DNA of 64,000 nt from Streptomyces albidoflavus (lineage in GTDB: Bacteria; Actinomycetota; Actinomycetes; Streptomycetales; Streptomycetaceae), in contig NZ_JOII01000015.1 in assembly GCF_000719955.1 (NCBI RefSeq), positions 78,450 through 142,449 on the forward strand, read 5' to 3'. Below, piece after piece: positions 56,214-64,000 of this stretch. Below the pieces are notes generated by a model. That model ran no database searches, had not been told where the DNA came from, and was given only the letters and a program-made list of their open reading frames with translations. The position numbers and the translations under genes were made by a program. Position 1 is the first letter of the stretch, and every line of letters starts with the position of its first letter.

Positions 56214-56891
56214 TCAGGTACCGGCCGCAGGCGCCGGAGCCGGTACCAGCGGCTCTCCGTTGAGCTGGGTCTCGCCCTTGAGGGACCACCACAGTTCGCC
56301 CTCGGTCGTCAGGAAGGGGGCCCACGTTCCGCCCACGGCCCCGCCCTTCTCCAGGACGTCGGCGACCTCGGTCAGGTATGCCGCCAGGGACGGCCAGCCG
56401 CCGGTGAAGACGCCGCAGTCGTCGTGGTAGGCCATGCCGAGGCGGCCCTGGGCGGGGCCCGGACGCATGTCGATGATCTGGGCGTCGCCGTCGCTCTGGG
56501 CCCAGGGGATCCACTGGGGGTGCCACCAGGGCTCCTCGCCCTCGGGCTCCGGCTCGTCCTCGTCGGCGCGGTTGTCCTCGTCGATCTCGACGCACATCTG
56601 CCAGTGGTCGACGATCCTGGCGACGGGCTCGGGCGGGCGCAGCGGCAGGCAGTTGTCCCAGTGGCGCAGGCCGTCGTGGCAGGCGAGGGAGGCGAGGAGG
56701 TCCGCCGGGAAACCCACCCCCATCTCGGCCTGGGCCGCCTCGACCGCCGCCGGGTCGGCGGGCGGCGCCAGCACCTCGTAGGAGTCCGGGGCGTGGGCGC
56801 GCATCCACGCGTCGATGCGCGCCCAGGCGTCCCGCACCGCCCGGGCGCGCGCTTCGTCCCCGGCGGTCCCCGTCGTTCCGTGATCGCTCAT
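56214..56891 (-). CDS. SMI1/KNR4 family protein, copy 2
   Basis: A 225-residue paralogue of the protein at 52845-53459. It has the same order of motifs (Trp-Ala-Arg-Ile-Asp-Ala-Trp-Met, Phe-Pro-Ala-Asp-Leu-Leu-Ala-Ser-Leu, His-Asp-Gly-Leu, Trp-Ile-Pro-Trp-Ala-Gln-Ser-Asp-Gly-Asp, Leu-Ala-Ala-Tyr-Leu-Thr-Glu-Val-Ala). It extends about 20 residues further at the C-terminus. ATG 56891 is preceded by the same GGTGGGAT context as copy 1. The two genes flank the secreted protein and murJ genes. Confidence 0.88.
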   Translation of the reverse strand: MSDHGTTGTAGDEARARAVRDAWARIDAWMRAHAPDSYEVLAPPADPAAVEAAQAEMGVGFPADLLASLACHDGLRHWDNCLPLRPPEPVARIVDHWQMCVEIDEDNRADEDEPEPEGEEPWWHPQWIPWAQSDGDAQIIDMRPGPAQGRLGMAYHDDCGVFTGGWPSLAAYLTEVADVLEKGGAVGGTWAPFLTTEGELWWSLKGETQLNGEPLVPAPAPAAGT

Positions 56892-57042
56892 GTGTCCGAT
56901 CCCACCACACGCCACCGACAACGCCGGACGGGCCGTCAGCCGCGGGGCGCGTGACCGTACGGGAAGGCCCGGGGGAGGCAGGCGTACGTTCCGCCGCCCC
57001 CGGACGCCCGCGGGAGGGCGACGGCCGGTGCCCGGGAGGGGC

Positions 57043-57525
57043 TCAGCCGGCCCGGCGCTCCGCCTCCAGCGTCTCGCGCAGCCGCTCCAGGGTCTCCCGC
57101 ATGGTCTCGGCGTTGTGCGCGCTGCGGTCCCAGACGCCGCTGACCGCCGAACCGAGGAACCACAGGAGCCGGTTCCGCTGGTCCACGGCCGTCTCGGTCA
57201 CCTCGGTCGCGGTGCCGTCCCCGACCGGGCGGAAGTGGTAGTCCCAGGTGGCCACCGGCATCCCCCAGAACCGCACCCGGAAGGTGAACCGCTCGCCGGA
57301 GCGGGCCACCATCACCCGGCACCGCGTCGACCAGCTCCGGCCGCTCGGGCCCTTGTTGGTCCCCTTGAACTCGGCGCCCACCGGCGCGGGCCCGACGCCC
57401 GCCGCCGTCCGCACACACTCCGGACTCCACCGCCCCATGGACGCCACGTCGGCGACCCGCTCGTAGACCGCCTTCGGCTCCGCCTCGATCACGGCCGCCA
57501 CGGAGACCTCCGCTGTGCTCCTCAT
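57043..57525 (-). CDS. SRPBCC-family (START-like) protein
   Basis: A 160-residue protein with the helix-grip fold used for binding hydrophobic ligands. It begins Met-Arg-Ser-Thr-Ala-Glu-Val-Ser-Val and continues Ile-Glu-Ala-Glu-Pro-Lys-Ala-Val-Tyr-Glu-Arg-Val-Ala-Asp, Met-Gly-Arg-Trp-Ser-Pro-Glu and a long C-terminal helix. Polyketide cyclase-like proteins share this fold, but no polyketide genes are here. ATG 57525 has GAGGGA 4-5 bases upstream. It is divergent from the cupin gene. Confidence 0.88.
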   Translation of the reverse strand: MRSTAEVSVAAVIEAEPKAVYERVADVASMGRWSPECVRTAAGVGPAPVGAEFKGTNKGPSGRSWSTRCRVMVARSGERFTFRVRFWGMPVATWDYHFRPVGDGTATEVTETAVDQRNRLLWFLGSAVSGVWDRSAHNAETMRETLERLRETLEAERRAG

Positions 57526-57652
57526 GTCCCTCAACCCCCTCTGTTGTACGACAACCTGTCAGCAGGACCACCCCACCCAACCAAAGCCGCTCCCGCCCGG
57601 CCACCCTCGGGCCCCCGGGGAGACCACCCTCACGTGTACTACCGTCCGGAGG

Positions 57653-58018
57653 ATGAGCGAGAACGTGTACGTGGGCAACGCCCCCGAGGAGGCCGCGCTG
57701 GACGCCGGCTGGATCATGGGCCACTTCAAGGCACCGGACGACCCGCGCCACAACGAGGCCGTGGAGATCAAATGGGGCGTCCACGAGGCGGGCGAGCGGC
57801 GCGCCGCCTGGGTGCGCGGGGAGGAGCGGCAGGCGCTCCTGGTCCTTGTCAGCGGCCGGTTCCGGATGGAGTTCCCGGACCAGGACGTGGTCCTGAGTGA
57901 ACAGGGGCAGTACGTGATCTGGGGCAAGGGCGTCGACCACTCCTGGGAGGCCGAGGAGCCGTCCGTCGTCATGACCGTGCGCTGGCCCTCCGTGCCGGGT
58001 TACCGCGTCTCCCCCTGA
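57653..58018 (+). CDS. Cupin-like protein
   Basis: A 121-residue single-domain beta-barrel protein with a cupin-like core: Val-Ser-Gly-Arg-Phe-Arg-Met-Glu-Phe, Gly-Gln-Tyr-Val-Ile-Trp-Gly-Lys-Gly and Asp-His-Ser-Trp-Glu-Ala. Only part of the metal-binding His set is visible, so it may be a ligand-binding rather than enzymatic cupin. The start is uncertain: ATG 57653 directly abuts GGAGG, and a GTG a few codons later would have better spacing. Function unknown. Confidence 0.8.
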   Translation: MSENVYVGNAPEEAALDAGWIMGHFKAPDDPRHNEAVEIKWGVHEAGERRAAWVRGEERQALLVLVSGRFRMEFPDQDVVLSEQGQYVIWGKGVDHSWEAEEPSVVMTVRWPSVPGYRVSP

Positions 58019-58316
58019 ACCGCCCCCTCCGACCACCCCCGGCCGGAGCGGGGAGACGACCCCGGCGGTGGGCGGTGAGGAGAGGGCGGAGGGTGGCGCC
58101 GAGGGGTCAGCAGAGGGCGCGTCGGCCGGGGTGCGCGAGCGGCATCCGCTCCGCCCGCACACCCACGCGCCCACCCTTCGGCTCCGACCGTCAGCTACCC
58201 GGCCCCACCCGCGCCACCCCCGGCGTCACCCGAACGTGCGGGGCGTGCGGGGGGTGTGACCAGCGCATTCACGGCGGTCACCGGGTGATCGTTTCTGCAC
58301 CGCCCGCCACCCCGGC

Positions 58317-59792
58317 TCACCGCGCGGAGATCCGTACGACGCCGGTGATCGTCCCCTGGTACACGACGCCTCCCGGCGCGAAGTTGCCGACCATCTGGAG
58401 CGTGTCGAAGAGCGAACCGACCCCCAGGTGGTGCGCCCGCACCTCCCGCCCCGTCGCCGGGTCGAGCTGTACGTAGGCGTACGGGTCCAGCAGGCTCGTG
58501 GTGTCCGTGCCCGGGATCAGCGGGCGCCGGACGACCGTGTGGATCAGGCCGTCGGCGGTGGAGAGGGTCGGGACGGCCGAGGAGCGGGTGTCGTTCTCCC
58601 ACCGCAGGTCGCAGCCGGACCCGTCGGCGCGTACGTCCACCCGGCTCAGACCGCCCCGGAAGCGCGCGTCGGCCGGCACGCTGGGACCGGCGCCCTCCGG
58701 CAGCTTCGGGTAGGGGTAGCCGTACGTGCCGGCCACGAAGACCGAACGGCCCACGCCGATCGGGGAGTTCTCGCTCCCGCTGCCGCCCGGCGTCAGCACC
58801 GGCCGCTCGCAGACCAGGTCACCGGTGCTGGCCGAGCGGACCTGGAGGCTGACGGTGGGGGAGGCGTTGTCGACGTAGGCGAGGTAGTCGGTGCCGGTGG
58901 TGGGGCCGAAGAAGGTGGGCGTGGAGCCGGTGCCCCAGCTCAGCTGCCCGGGTTTGCGGCCCGGGCCCCGGTCGTACGCCTGGCGCCAGGCCACGCGCGG
59001 CGTGCCGTCGGCGCCGGCGGTCAGCAGGTAGGTGGCGTGGGTGGTGGAGACGGCGGTGCCCTCGGGTGCGGTGGAGATCGAGTTGGCCACCTGCTCCCCG
59101 TCCGGCAGGGCCAGGGTGCGCACCGTCCCCGTCGCGTCGTCGGCGGTGCCCACGGTGCCGCCGCCGGTGGCGAACCAGACCCGCCCCTGCCAGTCCGGGG
59201 AGAGCCCCGTCACCGCGTCGCCCTCCGGCACGGCGTCCCGCAGCGAGAGGGAGCGCGCCACGTACAGCTCCCAGTCGCCGCCCGCCGTGCGCCGGTGGCC
59301 GATGCGCAGCAGGGCGCGCTCGCCGTCGACCGCGACGAGCCGGTCCTGGTCGTCGAGGTAGGCGTAGACGCCGCCGAGCAGCGAGCCCTTGGCGATCTTC
59401 AGCGAGGTCAGCGAGCGGCCCGTGGCCGGGTCGAGGAGGTGCACCGTCGGCACCTGGCCGAGGATCGGGGTGCAGAGCGCCACCGGGTAGCCGTCGGAGC
59501 CGACCAGCACGGTGGGGCAGGCCGACTGGAGCGCGGTCCTGGTGGAGGTGAGCGGCCCGTCGCCGGGGCCGGGCAGCGGGGTGGCGTCGGAGGAGCCGCT
59601 GTCACCGTGCATGGTCGCGGAGCCCTGCGGCCCCGTGAACGGGTTGTGCGGCGGCAACGGCCCGAACTCCTCGGGGCCCGGCGCGGCCCAGGCGGCCGGA
59701 GCGCCCGCGAGGGCGAGCAGCAGGGCGGCCGCGAAGGCGGTGGCCCGGGGCGTACGGCGGGCGGAACGGGACCGGGGCAGGCGTGGAGGCAT
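58317..59792 (-). CDS. Secreted beta-propeller-like protein
   Basis: A 491-residue secreted protein. A long basic signal peptide (1-38) ends at Ala-Trp-Ala-Ala-Pro. The rest contains repeated Leu-Asp-Pro-Ala-Thr-Gly-Arg, Val-Trp-Phe-Ala-Thr-Gly-Gly-Gly and Thr-Ala-Asp-Gly-Leu-Ile-His segments like those of quinoprotein or YVTN-type propellers. No PQQ-specific residues were recognised. ATG 59792 has AGGAG about 9 bases upstream. The 298-base gap 58019-58316 downstream holds no gene I can support. Confidence 0.8.
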   Translation of the reverse strand: MPPRLPRSRSARRTPRATAFAAALLLALAGAPAAWAAPGPEEFGPLPPHNPFTGPQGSATMHGDSGSSDATPLPGPGDGPLTSTRTALQSACPTVLVGSDGYPVALCTPILGQVPTVHLLDPATGRSLTSLKIAKGSLLGGVYAYLDDQDRLVAVDGERALLRIGHRRTAGGDWELYVARSLSLRDAVPEGDAVTGLSPDWQGRVWFATGGGTVGTADDATGTVRTLALPDGEQVANSISTAPEGTAVSTTHATYLLTAGADGTPRVAWRQAYDRGPGRKPGQLSWGTGSTPTFFGPTTGTDYLAYVDNASPTVSLQVRSASTGDLVCERPVLTPGGSGSENSPIGVGRSVFVAGTYGYPYPKLPEGAGPSVPADARFRGGLSRVDVRADGSGCDLRWENDTRSSAVPTLSTADGLIHTVVRRPLIPGTDTTSLLDPYAYVQLDPATGREVRAHHLGVGSLFDTLQMVGNFAPGGVVYQGTITGVVRISAR

Positions 59793-60164
59793 GGCGGAGG
59801 GACTCCTGGGCTCAGGGGCGGCAGGGGAGCGGGGCAGCAGGGCGCACCACCCGCGCGGGGCGGGCGGCGGGCGGGCGCGCGGCGGCGCGGGGGAGGAGCG
59901 GGGGCCGGCTACGGCCGGACGGAGGCGGCCGGACAGAGGGCCGAGCACGCGTAGGCCAGGTCGACGTGGAGTCGACGGCTCAGATGCGCGTGTCCCGTCA
60001 TGCGCGCCAGTCTGCTGACCTTGCCAGGTCCGCGACAAGTGGCGTCTCGAAGGGTGGGCGGTGCGGGCGGCGGGCCCGCACGCGCGAGCGCCCGCCCTCC
60101 GGAAGGGAGGGCGGGCGCGCTCGGTAGGGCTCTCGGGCCCCGGTGCCCTGGGGGCCGGTCCGCG

Positions 60165-60776
60165 TCAGGCGTTCTTGATCGCCGAGATGTCGAAGACGAG
60201 CTTGATCTTGTCGGAGACGAGGACGCCGCCGGTCTCCAGCGCCGCGTTCCAGGTCAGGCCCCACTCGGAGCGGAGGATCGAGGCGGTGCCCTCGAAGCCG
60301 ACGCGCTCGTTGCCGAAGGGGTCCGTGGCGGAGCCGTTGAACTCCAGGTCGATGGAGAGCGGGCGGGTGGTGCCGAGGATGGTCAGGTCGCCGGTGATCC
60401 GGTAGTCGTCGCCGCCGAGCGCCTCCGCCTTGGTGGAGCGGAAGGTCATCTTCGGGAACTCGTCGGTCTTGAAGAAGTCGGCGTTCTTCAGGTGGCCGTC
60501 GCGGTCCGCGTTGCCGGTGTCGACGGAGTCCATGGCCACGTCGATCTCGGCGGTGGAGTTCGACGGGTCGGAGCCGTCCAGCGTCAGCGTGCCGGTGAAG
60601 TCGCCGAAGCCGCCCTTGACGTTGGTGACCATGGCGTGCCGGGCCACGAAGCCGATCGTGGTGTGCGTCGGGTCGAGCGTGTACGTGCCGGTCAGCGCGG
60701 CCAGCTCCGGGCTGACGGCGGTGGCTGCGGTGCCGGCGGTGGCGGTGGTCTCGTTCTTGCGGCCGAAGATGCCCAT
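60165..60776 (-). CDS. YceI-family lipid-binding protein
   Basis: A 203-residue lipocalin-like protein of the YceI family, which binds polyisoprenoids or similar lipids. Family marks are Leu-Asp-Pro-Thr-His-Thr-Thr-Ile-Gly-Phe-Val-Ala-Arg-His, Val-Lys-Gly-Gly-Phe-Gly-Asp-Phe, and Ala-Asp-Phe-Phe-Lys-Thr-Asp-Glu-Phe-Pro. There is no signal peptide; the N-terminus is a short Lys/Thr tail, so it is cytoplasmic. ATG 60776 has AAGGAG about 7 bases upstream. Two operator-like repeats lie just upstream. Confidence 0.95.
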   Translation of the reverse strand: MGIFGRKNETTATAGTAATAVSPELAALTGTYTLDPTHTTIGFVARHAMVTNVKGGFGDFTGTLTLDGSDPSNSTAEIDVAMDSVDTGNADRDGHLKNADFFKTDEFPKMTFRSTKAEALGGDDYRITGDLTILGTTRPLSIDLEFNGSATDPFGNERVGFEGTASILRSEWGLTWNAALETGGVLVSDKIKLVFDISAIKNA

Positions 60777-60828
60777 GAGGTGCTCCTTGGGGACGTGCTC
60801 CGGGCGGTCTCCGGAGCAGGGAGGAGAT

Positions 60829-60879
60829 GTTGAAGTTTCAACGAGTCCGAAGGTAACGCGTTTCGGTTCAACTTTCAAC
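60829..60879. promoter_or_regulatory. Paired GTTGAA operator upstream of yceI
   Basis: The palindrome GTTGAAGTTTCAAC (60829-60842) and a second site GTTCAACTTTCAAC (60866-60879; GTTGAA twice on the other strand) lie 53-103 bases upstream of the YceI start. They are AT-rich islands and typical of MarR-type repressor sites. No MarR gene is in the window. The rest of 60777-61095 has no gene. Confidence 0.6.
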
Positions 60880-61095
60880 ATCTTCCGTCGGGCCGTCTTC
60901 CGGCGTGGGCCTCCGGGTGGATGCACACGCGCCGAACGCGCCCCCTAGTTGGCCGGAACTGATCGGTAAGGCCCCCTGGTGACCCGCGTAGAACTCGGGC
61001 ACTATGCGTCTGCCCCGCCCCGTACGGCCTCCGCACCACCCCCACGCACCCCCCACCGCCGCGTGCGCCGCACGCGCCCCGCAAGGAGGACCCCC

Positions 61096-61635
61096 ATGAA
61101 GATCCGTTCGGCGCTGAGCGCCCTCGCCCTCGTCGCCGGAGCCGGGTTCGGCGTCATCGGCACCGCCACCGCCGCCAGCGCCGCACCGGCCCCCACCTCC
61201 ACCACCGCCGAGGTCGGCGCGGCCGCCACCAAGATCACCCACGCCCAGGCCACCTCGCGGTTCTCCTCCTCCGGCATCACCTGGTCGTCCTCCGGGGGCT
61301 GCTCCAACCGCAACGTGTCGACCTGTACCTCCTTCGACCAGCTGAATCTCGCCACCGCCCAGGGCGCCCAGACCCTGAAGTCGGCGAGCGGCTGCGCCAT
61401 CAACATCACCGGCGGCACCGAGACCGGCCACGCCAGCGGCACCTACTCGCACTGGAACGGCTACAAGCTCGACTTCGGCAAGAGCACCTGCCTGAACAAC
61501 TACGTCACCGGCACCTTCACCTACATCGGCCAGCGCGGCGACGGCGCCGCCCAGTACCAGTCGGGCTCCGGCAACATCTACGCCAACGAGGGCAACCACT
61601 GGGACGTGACCTACCACAACTGCGGCGGCTGCTGA
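61096..61635 (+). CDS. Secreted protein with M15-like metallopeptidase motif
   Basis: A 179-residue protein with a signal peptide (1-29). The mature part holds four or more Cys that could form disulfides. His119, Gly122 and Asp126 match the spacing of the HxxGxAxD zinc motif of M15 peptidases (VanY, D-Ala-D-Ala carboxypeptidases). Glu165-Gly-Asn-His168-Trp169 matches the distal ExxH. This suggests a small secreted murein-type peptidase; the overall assignment rests on motif spacing alone. ATG 61096 has AAGGAGGA upstream. A terminator-like hairpin follows. Confidence 0.75.
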   Translation: MKIRSALSALALVAGAGFGVIGTATAASAAPAPTSTTAEVGAAATKITHAQATSRFSSSGITWSSSGGCSNRNVSTCTSFDQLNLATAQGAQTLKSASGCAINITGGTETGHASGTYSHWNGYKLDFGKSTCLNNYVTGTFTYIGQRGDGAAQYQSGSGNIYANEGNHWDVTYHNCGGC

Positions 61636-61663
61636 CCGGCCCCGCCGACACCGTTTTCCTCCC

Positions 61664-61698
61664 GGGTCCGTCCGCCGCTACCCTCGGCGGGCGGACCC
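61664..61698 (+). terminator. Terminator after the secreted M15-like gene
   Basis: GGGTCCGTCCGCC (61664-61676) pairs with GGCGGGCGGACCC (61686-61698) with one G-T wobble. Confidence 0.6.
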
Positions 61699-61917
61699 GT
61701 GCCGTGCGGAGCCCCTCCTTCGGCCGCGCCCGCTTGTGGGGTCCCTACGGGTGGGTGAGGGGACGGCGACCCACCGGCCTTTGTCGGAACCCCATAACGC
61801 AGACCCCCTCCCGGCAGTCGAATGCGCTGCGTACCCCTATCTTCCTGTGAGACCGCTCCAGGAAAACGGCCCGGAGACTGTGAGGAGTCGACGGCAGGTT
61901 CTGGGGGCCCGGGTTCG

Positions 61918-61923
61918 TAGAGT
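61918..61923 (+). promoter_or_regulatory. Possible -10 element for leaderless accB transcript
   Basis: TAGAGT ends 6 bases before the ATG of the carboxylase beta gene, and no Shine-Dalgarno sequence is present. This spacing predicts a transcript starting at or very near the start codon. No convincing -35 was identified. Confidence 0.35.
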
Positions 61924-61929
61924 CGCTAC

Positions 61930-63522
61930 ATGACCGTTTTGGACGAGACAGCTGAGTCCGGGAGCGAGCCCGCCGACGCCCGTGGTCGCGTGGCCGAGCT
62001 CCACGCCCTGCGTCAGCGGGCCGAGCAGGGTCCGAGTGAGAAGGCCACGGCGGCGCAGCACGCCAAGGGGAAGCTGACCGCCCGCGAGCGGATCGCCCTG
62101 CTGCTGGACGAGGGCTCGTTCCGTGAGGTCGAGCAGTTGCGCCGGCACCGGGCGACCGGTTTCGGCCTGGAGCAGAAGAAGCCCCACACCGACGGTGTCA
62201 TCACCGGCTGGGGCACGGTCGAGGGCCGGACGGTCTTCGTCTACGCACACGACTTCCGGATCTTCGGCGGTGCGCTGGGCGAGGCCCACGCCGCCAAGAT
62301 CCACAAGATCATGGACATGGCCATCGCGGCCGGTGCCCCGCTGGTCTCCCTCAACGACGGCGCCGGCGCCCGCATCCAGGAGGGCGTCTCCGCGCTCGCC
62401 GGGTACGGCGGCATCTTCCAGCGCAACACCAAAGCGTCCGGTGTCATCCCGCAGATCAGCGTGATGCTCGGCCCCTGCGCGGGCGGCGCCGCCTACAGCC
62501 CGGCGCTGACCGACTTCGTCTTCATGGTCCGCGAGACCTCGCAGATGTTCATCACCGGCCCGGACGTCGTGCGCGCCGTCACCGGCGAGGAGATCAGCCA
62601 GAACGGCCTGGGCGGCGCGGACGTGCACGCCGAGACCTCCGGCGTCTGCCACTTCGCCTACGACGACGAGGAGACCTGCCTCGCCGAGGTCCGCTACCTC
62701 CTCTCCCTCCTCCCGCAGAACAACCGGGAGAACCCGCCCGCCGCCGAGGCCACCGACCCGGCGGACCGGCGCGGCGACGCGCTCCTGGACCTCGTCCCGG
62801 CCGACGGCAACCGCCCCTACGACATGGCCAAGGTCATCGAGGAGCTGGTGGACGACGGGGACTACCTGGAGGTCCACGAGCGCTGGGCGCGGAACATCAT
62901 CTGCGCCCTGGCCCGCCTCGACGGCCAGGTCGTCGGCATCGTCGCCAACCAGCCGCAGTCCCTGGCCGGCGTCCTGGACATCGAGGCGTCCGAGAAGGCC
63001 GCGCGGTTCGTGCAGATGTGCGATGCCTTCAACATCCCGATCGTCACCCTCCTCGACGTCCCCGGCTTCCTGCCCGGCGTCGACCAGGAGCACGGCGGCA
63101 TCATCCGCCACGGCGCCAAGCTCCTCTACGCCTACTGCAACGCCACCGTGCCCCGGATCTCGCTGATCCTGCGCAAGGCCTACGGCGGCGCCTACATCGT
63201 CATGGACTCCCAGTCCATCGGCGCCGACCTCACCTACGCCTGGCCCACCAACGAGATCGCCGTGATGGGCGCCGAGGGCGCGGCCAACGTCATCTTCCGC
63301 CGCCAGATCGCCGGCGCCGACGACCCCGAGGCGATGCGCGCACGCATGGTCAAGGAGTACAAGGCCGAGCTGATGCACCCGTACTACGCGGCCGAGCGCG
63401 GCCTCGTCGACGACGTCGTCGACCCCGCCGAGACCCGCCAGGTCCTCATCGACTCCCTGGCCATGCTCCGCACCAAGCACGCGGACCTGCCCTCCCGCAA
63501 GCACGGCAACCCGCCCCAGTGA
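61930..63522 (+). CDS. accB: Acyl-CoA carboxylase beta (carboxyltransferase) subunit
   Basis: A 530-residue carboxyltransferase that moves CO2 from carboxybiotin to acetyl- or propionyl-CoA. The N- and C-terminal crotonase-like halves show Gly-Ala-Gly-Ala-Arg-Ile-Gln-Glu-Gly, Gly-Pro-Cys-Ala-Gly-Gly-Ala-Ala-Tyr-Ser-Pro, and Arg-Lys-Ala-Tyr-Gly-Gly-Ala-Tyr-Ile-Val-Met-Asp. The Asp in this last segment (Asp422-type position) is associated with broader acetyl/propionyl specificity in studied Streptomyces enzymes; accB or pccB naming is therefore open. The epsilon subunit gene follows after 38 bases. Confidence 0.95.
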   Translation: MTVLDETAESGSEPADARGRVAELHALRQRAEQGPSEKATAAQHAKGKLTARERIALLLDEGSFREVEQLRRHRATGFGLEQKKPHTDGVITGWGTVEGRTVFVYAHDFRIFGGALGEAHAAKIHKIMDMAIAAGAPLVSLNDGAGARIQEGVSALAGYGGIFQRNTKASGVIPQISVMLGPCAGGAAYSPALTDFVFMVRETSQMFITGPDVVRAVTGEEISQNGLGGADVHAETSGVCHFAYDDEETCLAEVRYLLSLLPQNNRENPPAAEATDPADRRGDALLDLVPADGNRPYDMAKVIEELVDDGDYLEVHERWARNIICALARLDGQVVGIVANQPQSLAGVLDIEASEKAARFVQMCDAFNIPIVTLLDVPGFLPGVDQEHGGIIRHGAKLLYAYCNATVPRISLILRKAYGGAYIVMDSQSIGADLTYAWPTNEIAVMGAEGAANVIFRRQIAGADDPEAMRARMVKEYKAELMHPYYAAERGLVDDVVDPAETRQVLIDSLAMLRTKHADLPSRKHGNPPQ

Positions 63523-63560
63523 CGGCGACCGGACCCACCAGAACACGGAGAAGCATCCCC

Positions 63561-63779
63561 ATGGCCACACCCACCGTTCCGGCCACTCCCGAGCAGTTCC
63601 TGCGGGTCGAGAAGGGCCACGCCGAGCCCGAGGAGCTGGCGGCGATCACCGCCCTCCTGATGGCCCGCGCCGCCGCCCGGCCCGCCCCGGAGGCCCGCCA
63701 CCGCGGCCGCGACCGGGCCGGCTGGCGCCGCCTGGAGCGCACCCCCGGCTTCCGCGCCCCGCACAGCTGGCAGGGCTGA
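63561..63779 (+). CDS. accE: Acyl-CoA carboxylase epsilon subunit
   Basis: A 72-residue small subunit that stabilises and stimulates the actinobacterial acyl-CoA carboxylase. It has Val-Glu-Lys-Gly-His-Ala-Glu-Pro-Glu-Glu-Leu-Ala-Ala, the conserved N-terminal core, and a Trp-containing C-terminus (Phe-Arg-Ala-Pro-His-Ser-Trp). ATG 63561 follows CGGAGAAG. It is in an operon with the beta subunit; the biotin-carrying alpha subunit gene must lie elsewhere. Confidence 0.92.
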   Translation: MATPTVPATPEQFLRVEKGHAEPEELAAITALLMARAAARPAPEARHRGRDRAGWRRLERTPGFRAPHSWQG

Positions 63780-63815
63780 GCCCCGCGCCGCCCCGCGCGG
63801 CGCACCCCGAACACC

Positions 63816-63867
63816 CCGACGGCCCCCGTCCCCTCCGGAGAACTCCGGGAAGGGCGGGGGCCGTCGG
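63816..63867. terminator. Convergent terminator after accE
   Basis: CCGACGGCCCCCG (63816-63828) pairs perfectly with CGGGGGCCGTCGG (63855-63867), between accE and the convergent GTPase gene. Confidence 0.75.
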
Positions 63868-63888
63868 CGTGTCCGGGGCCCTGTACCG

Positions 63889-64000
63889 CTAGCGCAGGCG
63901 CGCCATCAGGGCGTGTTCCACGAGGGTGATGAGTGCGCTCTTGGCGTCGGCGCGGTGGCGTGCGTCGGTGGTGATGATGGGGGCGTCGGGGCCGATCTGG
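63889..64000 (-). CDS. Conservon-type GTP-binding protein (CvnD-like), C-terminal end
   Basis: Only the last 36 codons are in the window. They read Gln-Ile-Gly-Pro-Asp-Ala-Pro-Ile-Ile-Thr-Thr-Asp-Ala-Arg and then Ser-Ala-Leu-Ile-Thr-Leu-Val-Glu-His-Ala-Leu, ending at TAG. The Asp-Ala-Arg followed by Leu-Ile-Thr-Leu-Val-Glu-His is the usual C-terminus of CvnD GTPases, the fourth member of Streptomyces conservons. The rest lies beyond the window. Confidence 0.65.
   Translation of the reverse strand, partial: QIGPDAPIITTDARHRADAKSALITLVEHALMARLR

Overview
This is a very GC-rich, gene-dense window with strong third-position GC bias, GTG starts, GGAGG-type ribosome binding sites, a geosmin synthase, XRE-DUF5753/DUF397 regulatory genes and long GC-rich hairpin terminators. 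All of this points to a Streptomyces chromosome core. The order ilvB-ilvN-ilvC-serA, then proline catabolism, leuB, ilvE, a urease-like operon, cimA, accB-accE and a conservon-type GTPase matches my memory of the S. coelicolor core around ilvB to cvn1; I could not check this. No tRNA, rRNA or CRISPR array was seen.

Layout. 1-9.8 kb: the end of an MMPL exporter, small hypothetical genes, a 1045-residue LuxR-family ATPase regulator, a decayed IS5-type transposase, a small possible immunity protein, a C-rich repeat tract, a DUF6191 microprotein and a lipoprotein sugar dehydrogenase. 9.9-15.5 kb: an aldo/keto reductase, a 2-hydroxyacid dehydrogenase and a membrane PAS-GGDEF-EAL protein. That last gene has a BldD-like box upstream and carries the only in-frame TTA (bldA) codon I found in the window. 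15.5-21.3 kb: a leader-peptide attenuator, ilvBNC and serA. 21.3-29.8 kb: a HemK-like methyltransferase, TetR plus fatty-acid hydroxylase, a GNAT protein, a PucR regulator divergent from proline dehydrogenase and P5C dehydrogenase, and a tyrosine phosphatase. 29.8-32.5 kb: a minus-strand three-gene phospholipid operon. 33.1-35.8 kb: a 44-residue ORF, leuB and ilvE. 36.3-41.4 kb: a urease-like ureAB-ureC pair fused into an operon with agmatine deiminase, then an MHS transporter. 41.4-43.5 kb: an isoleucine-coding leader attenuator and citramalate synthase. 43.6-51.3 kb: a secreted Gly-rich protein, geosmin synthase, a WhiJ-like regulator module and a divergent SDR/TetR pair. 51.4-60.8 kb: VOC and MerR-type genes, two SMI1/KNR4 paralogues around a secreted protein and a MurJ flippase, SRPBCC, cupin, a beta-propeller-like protein and YceI. 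61-64 kb: a secreted protein with an M15-like metal motif, acyl-CoA carboxylase beta and epsilon subunits, and the end of a conservon GTPase.

How it works together. Much of the window is branched-chain amino acid synthesis: ilvBNC, leuB, ilvE and cimA. Two transcripts start with short ORFs coding for the pathway products (Ile-Leu-Val-Leu before ilvB, Ile-Ile before cimA), each followed by an intrinsic terminator. Both leaders also share a helix pairing the 3' end of the leader ORF with the bases just before the terminator stem. The most unusual metabolic unit is the divergent urease-like enzyme. It keeps the nickel ligands but has a changed flap and pocket, lacks ureDEFG nearby, and is coupled to agmatine deiminase, so it may act on a ureido compound other than urea.
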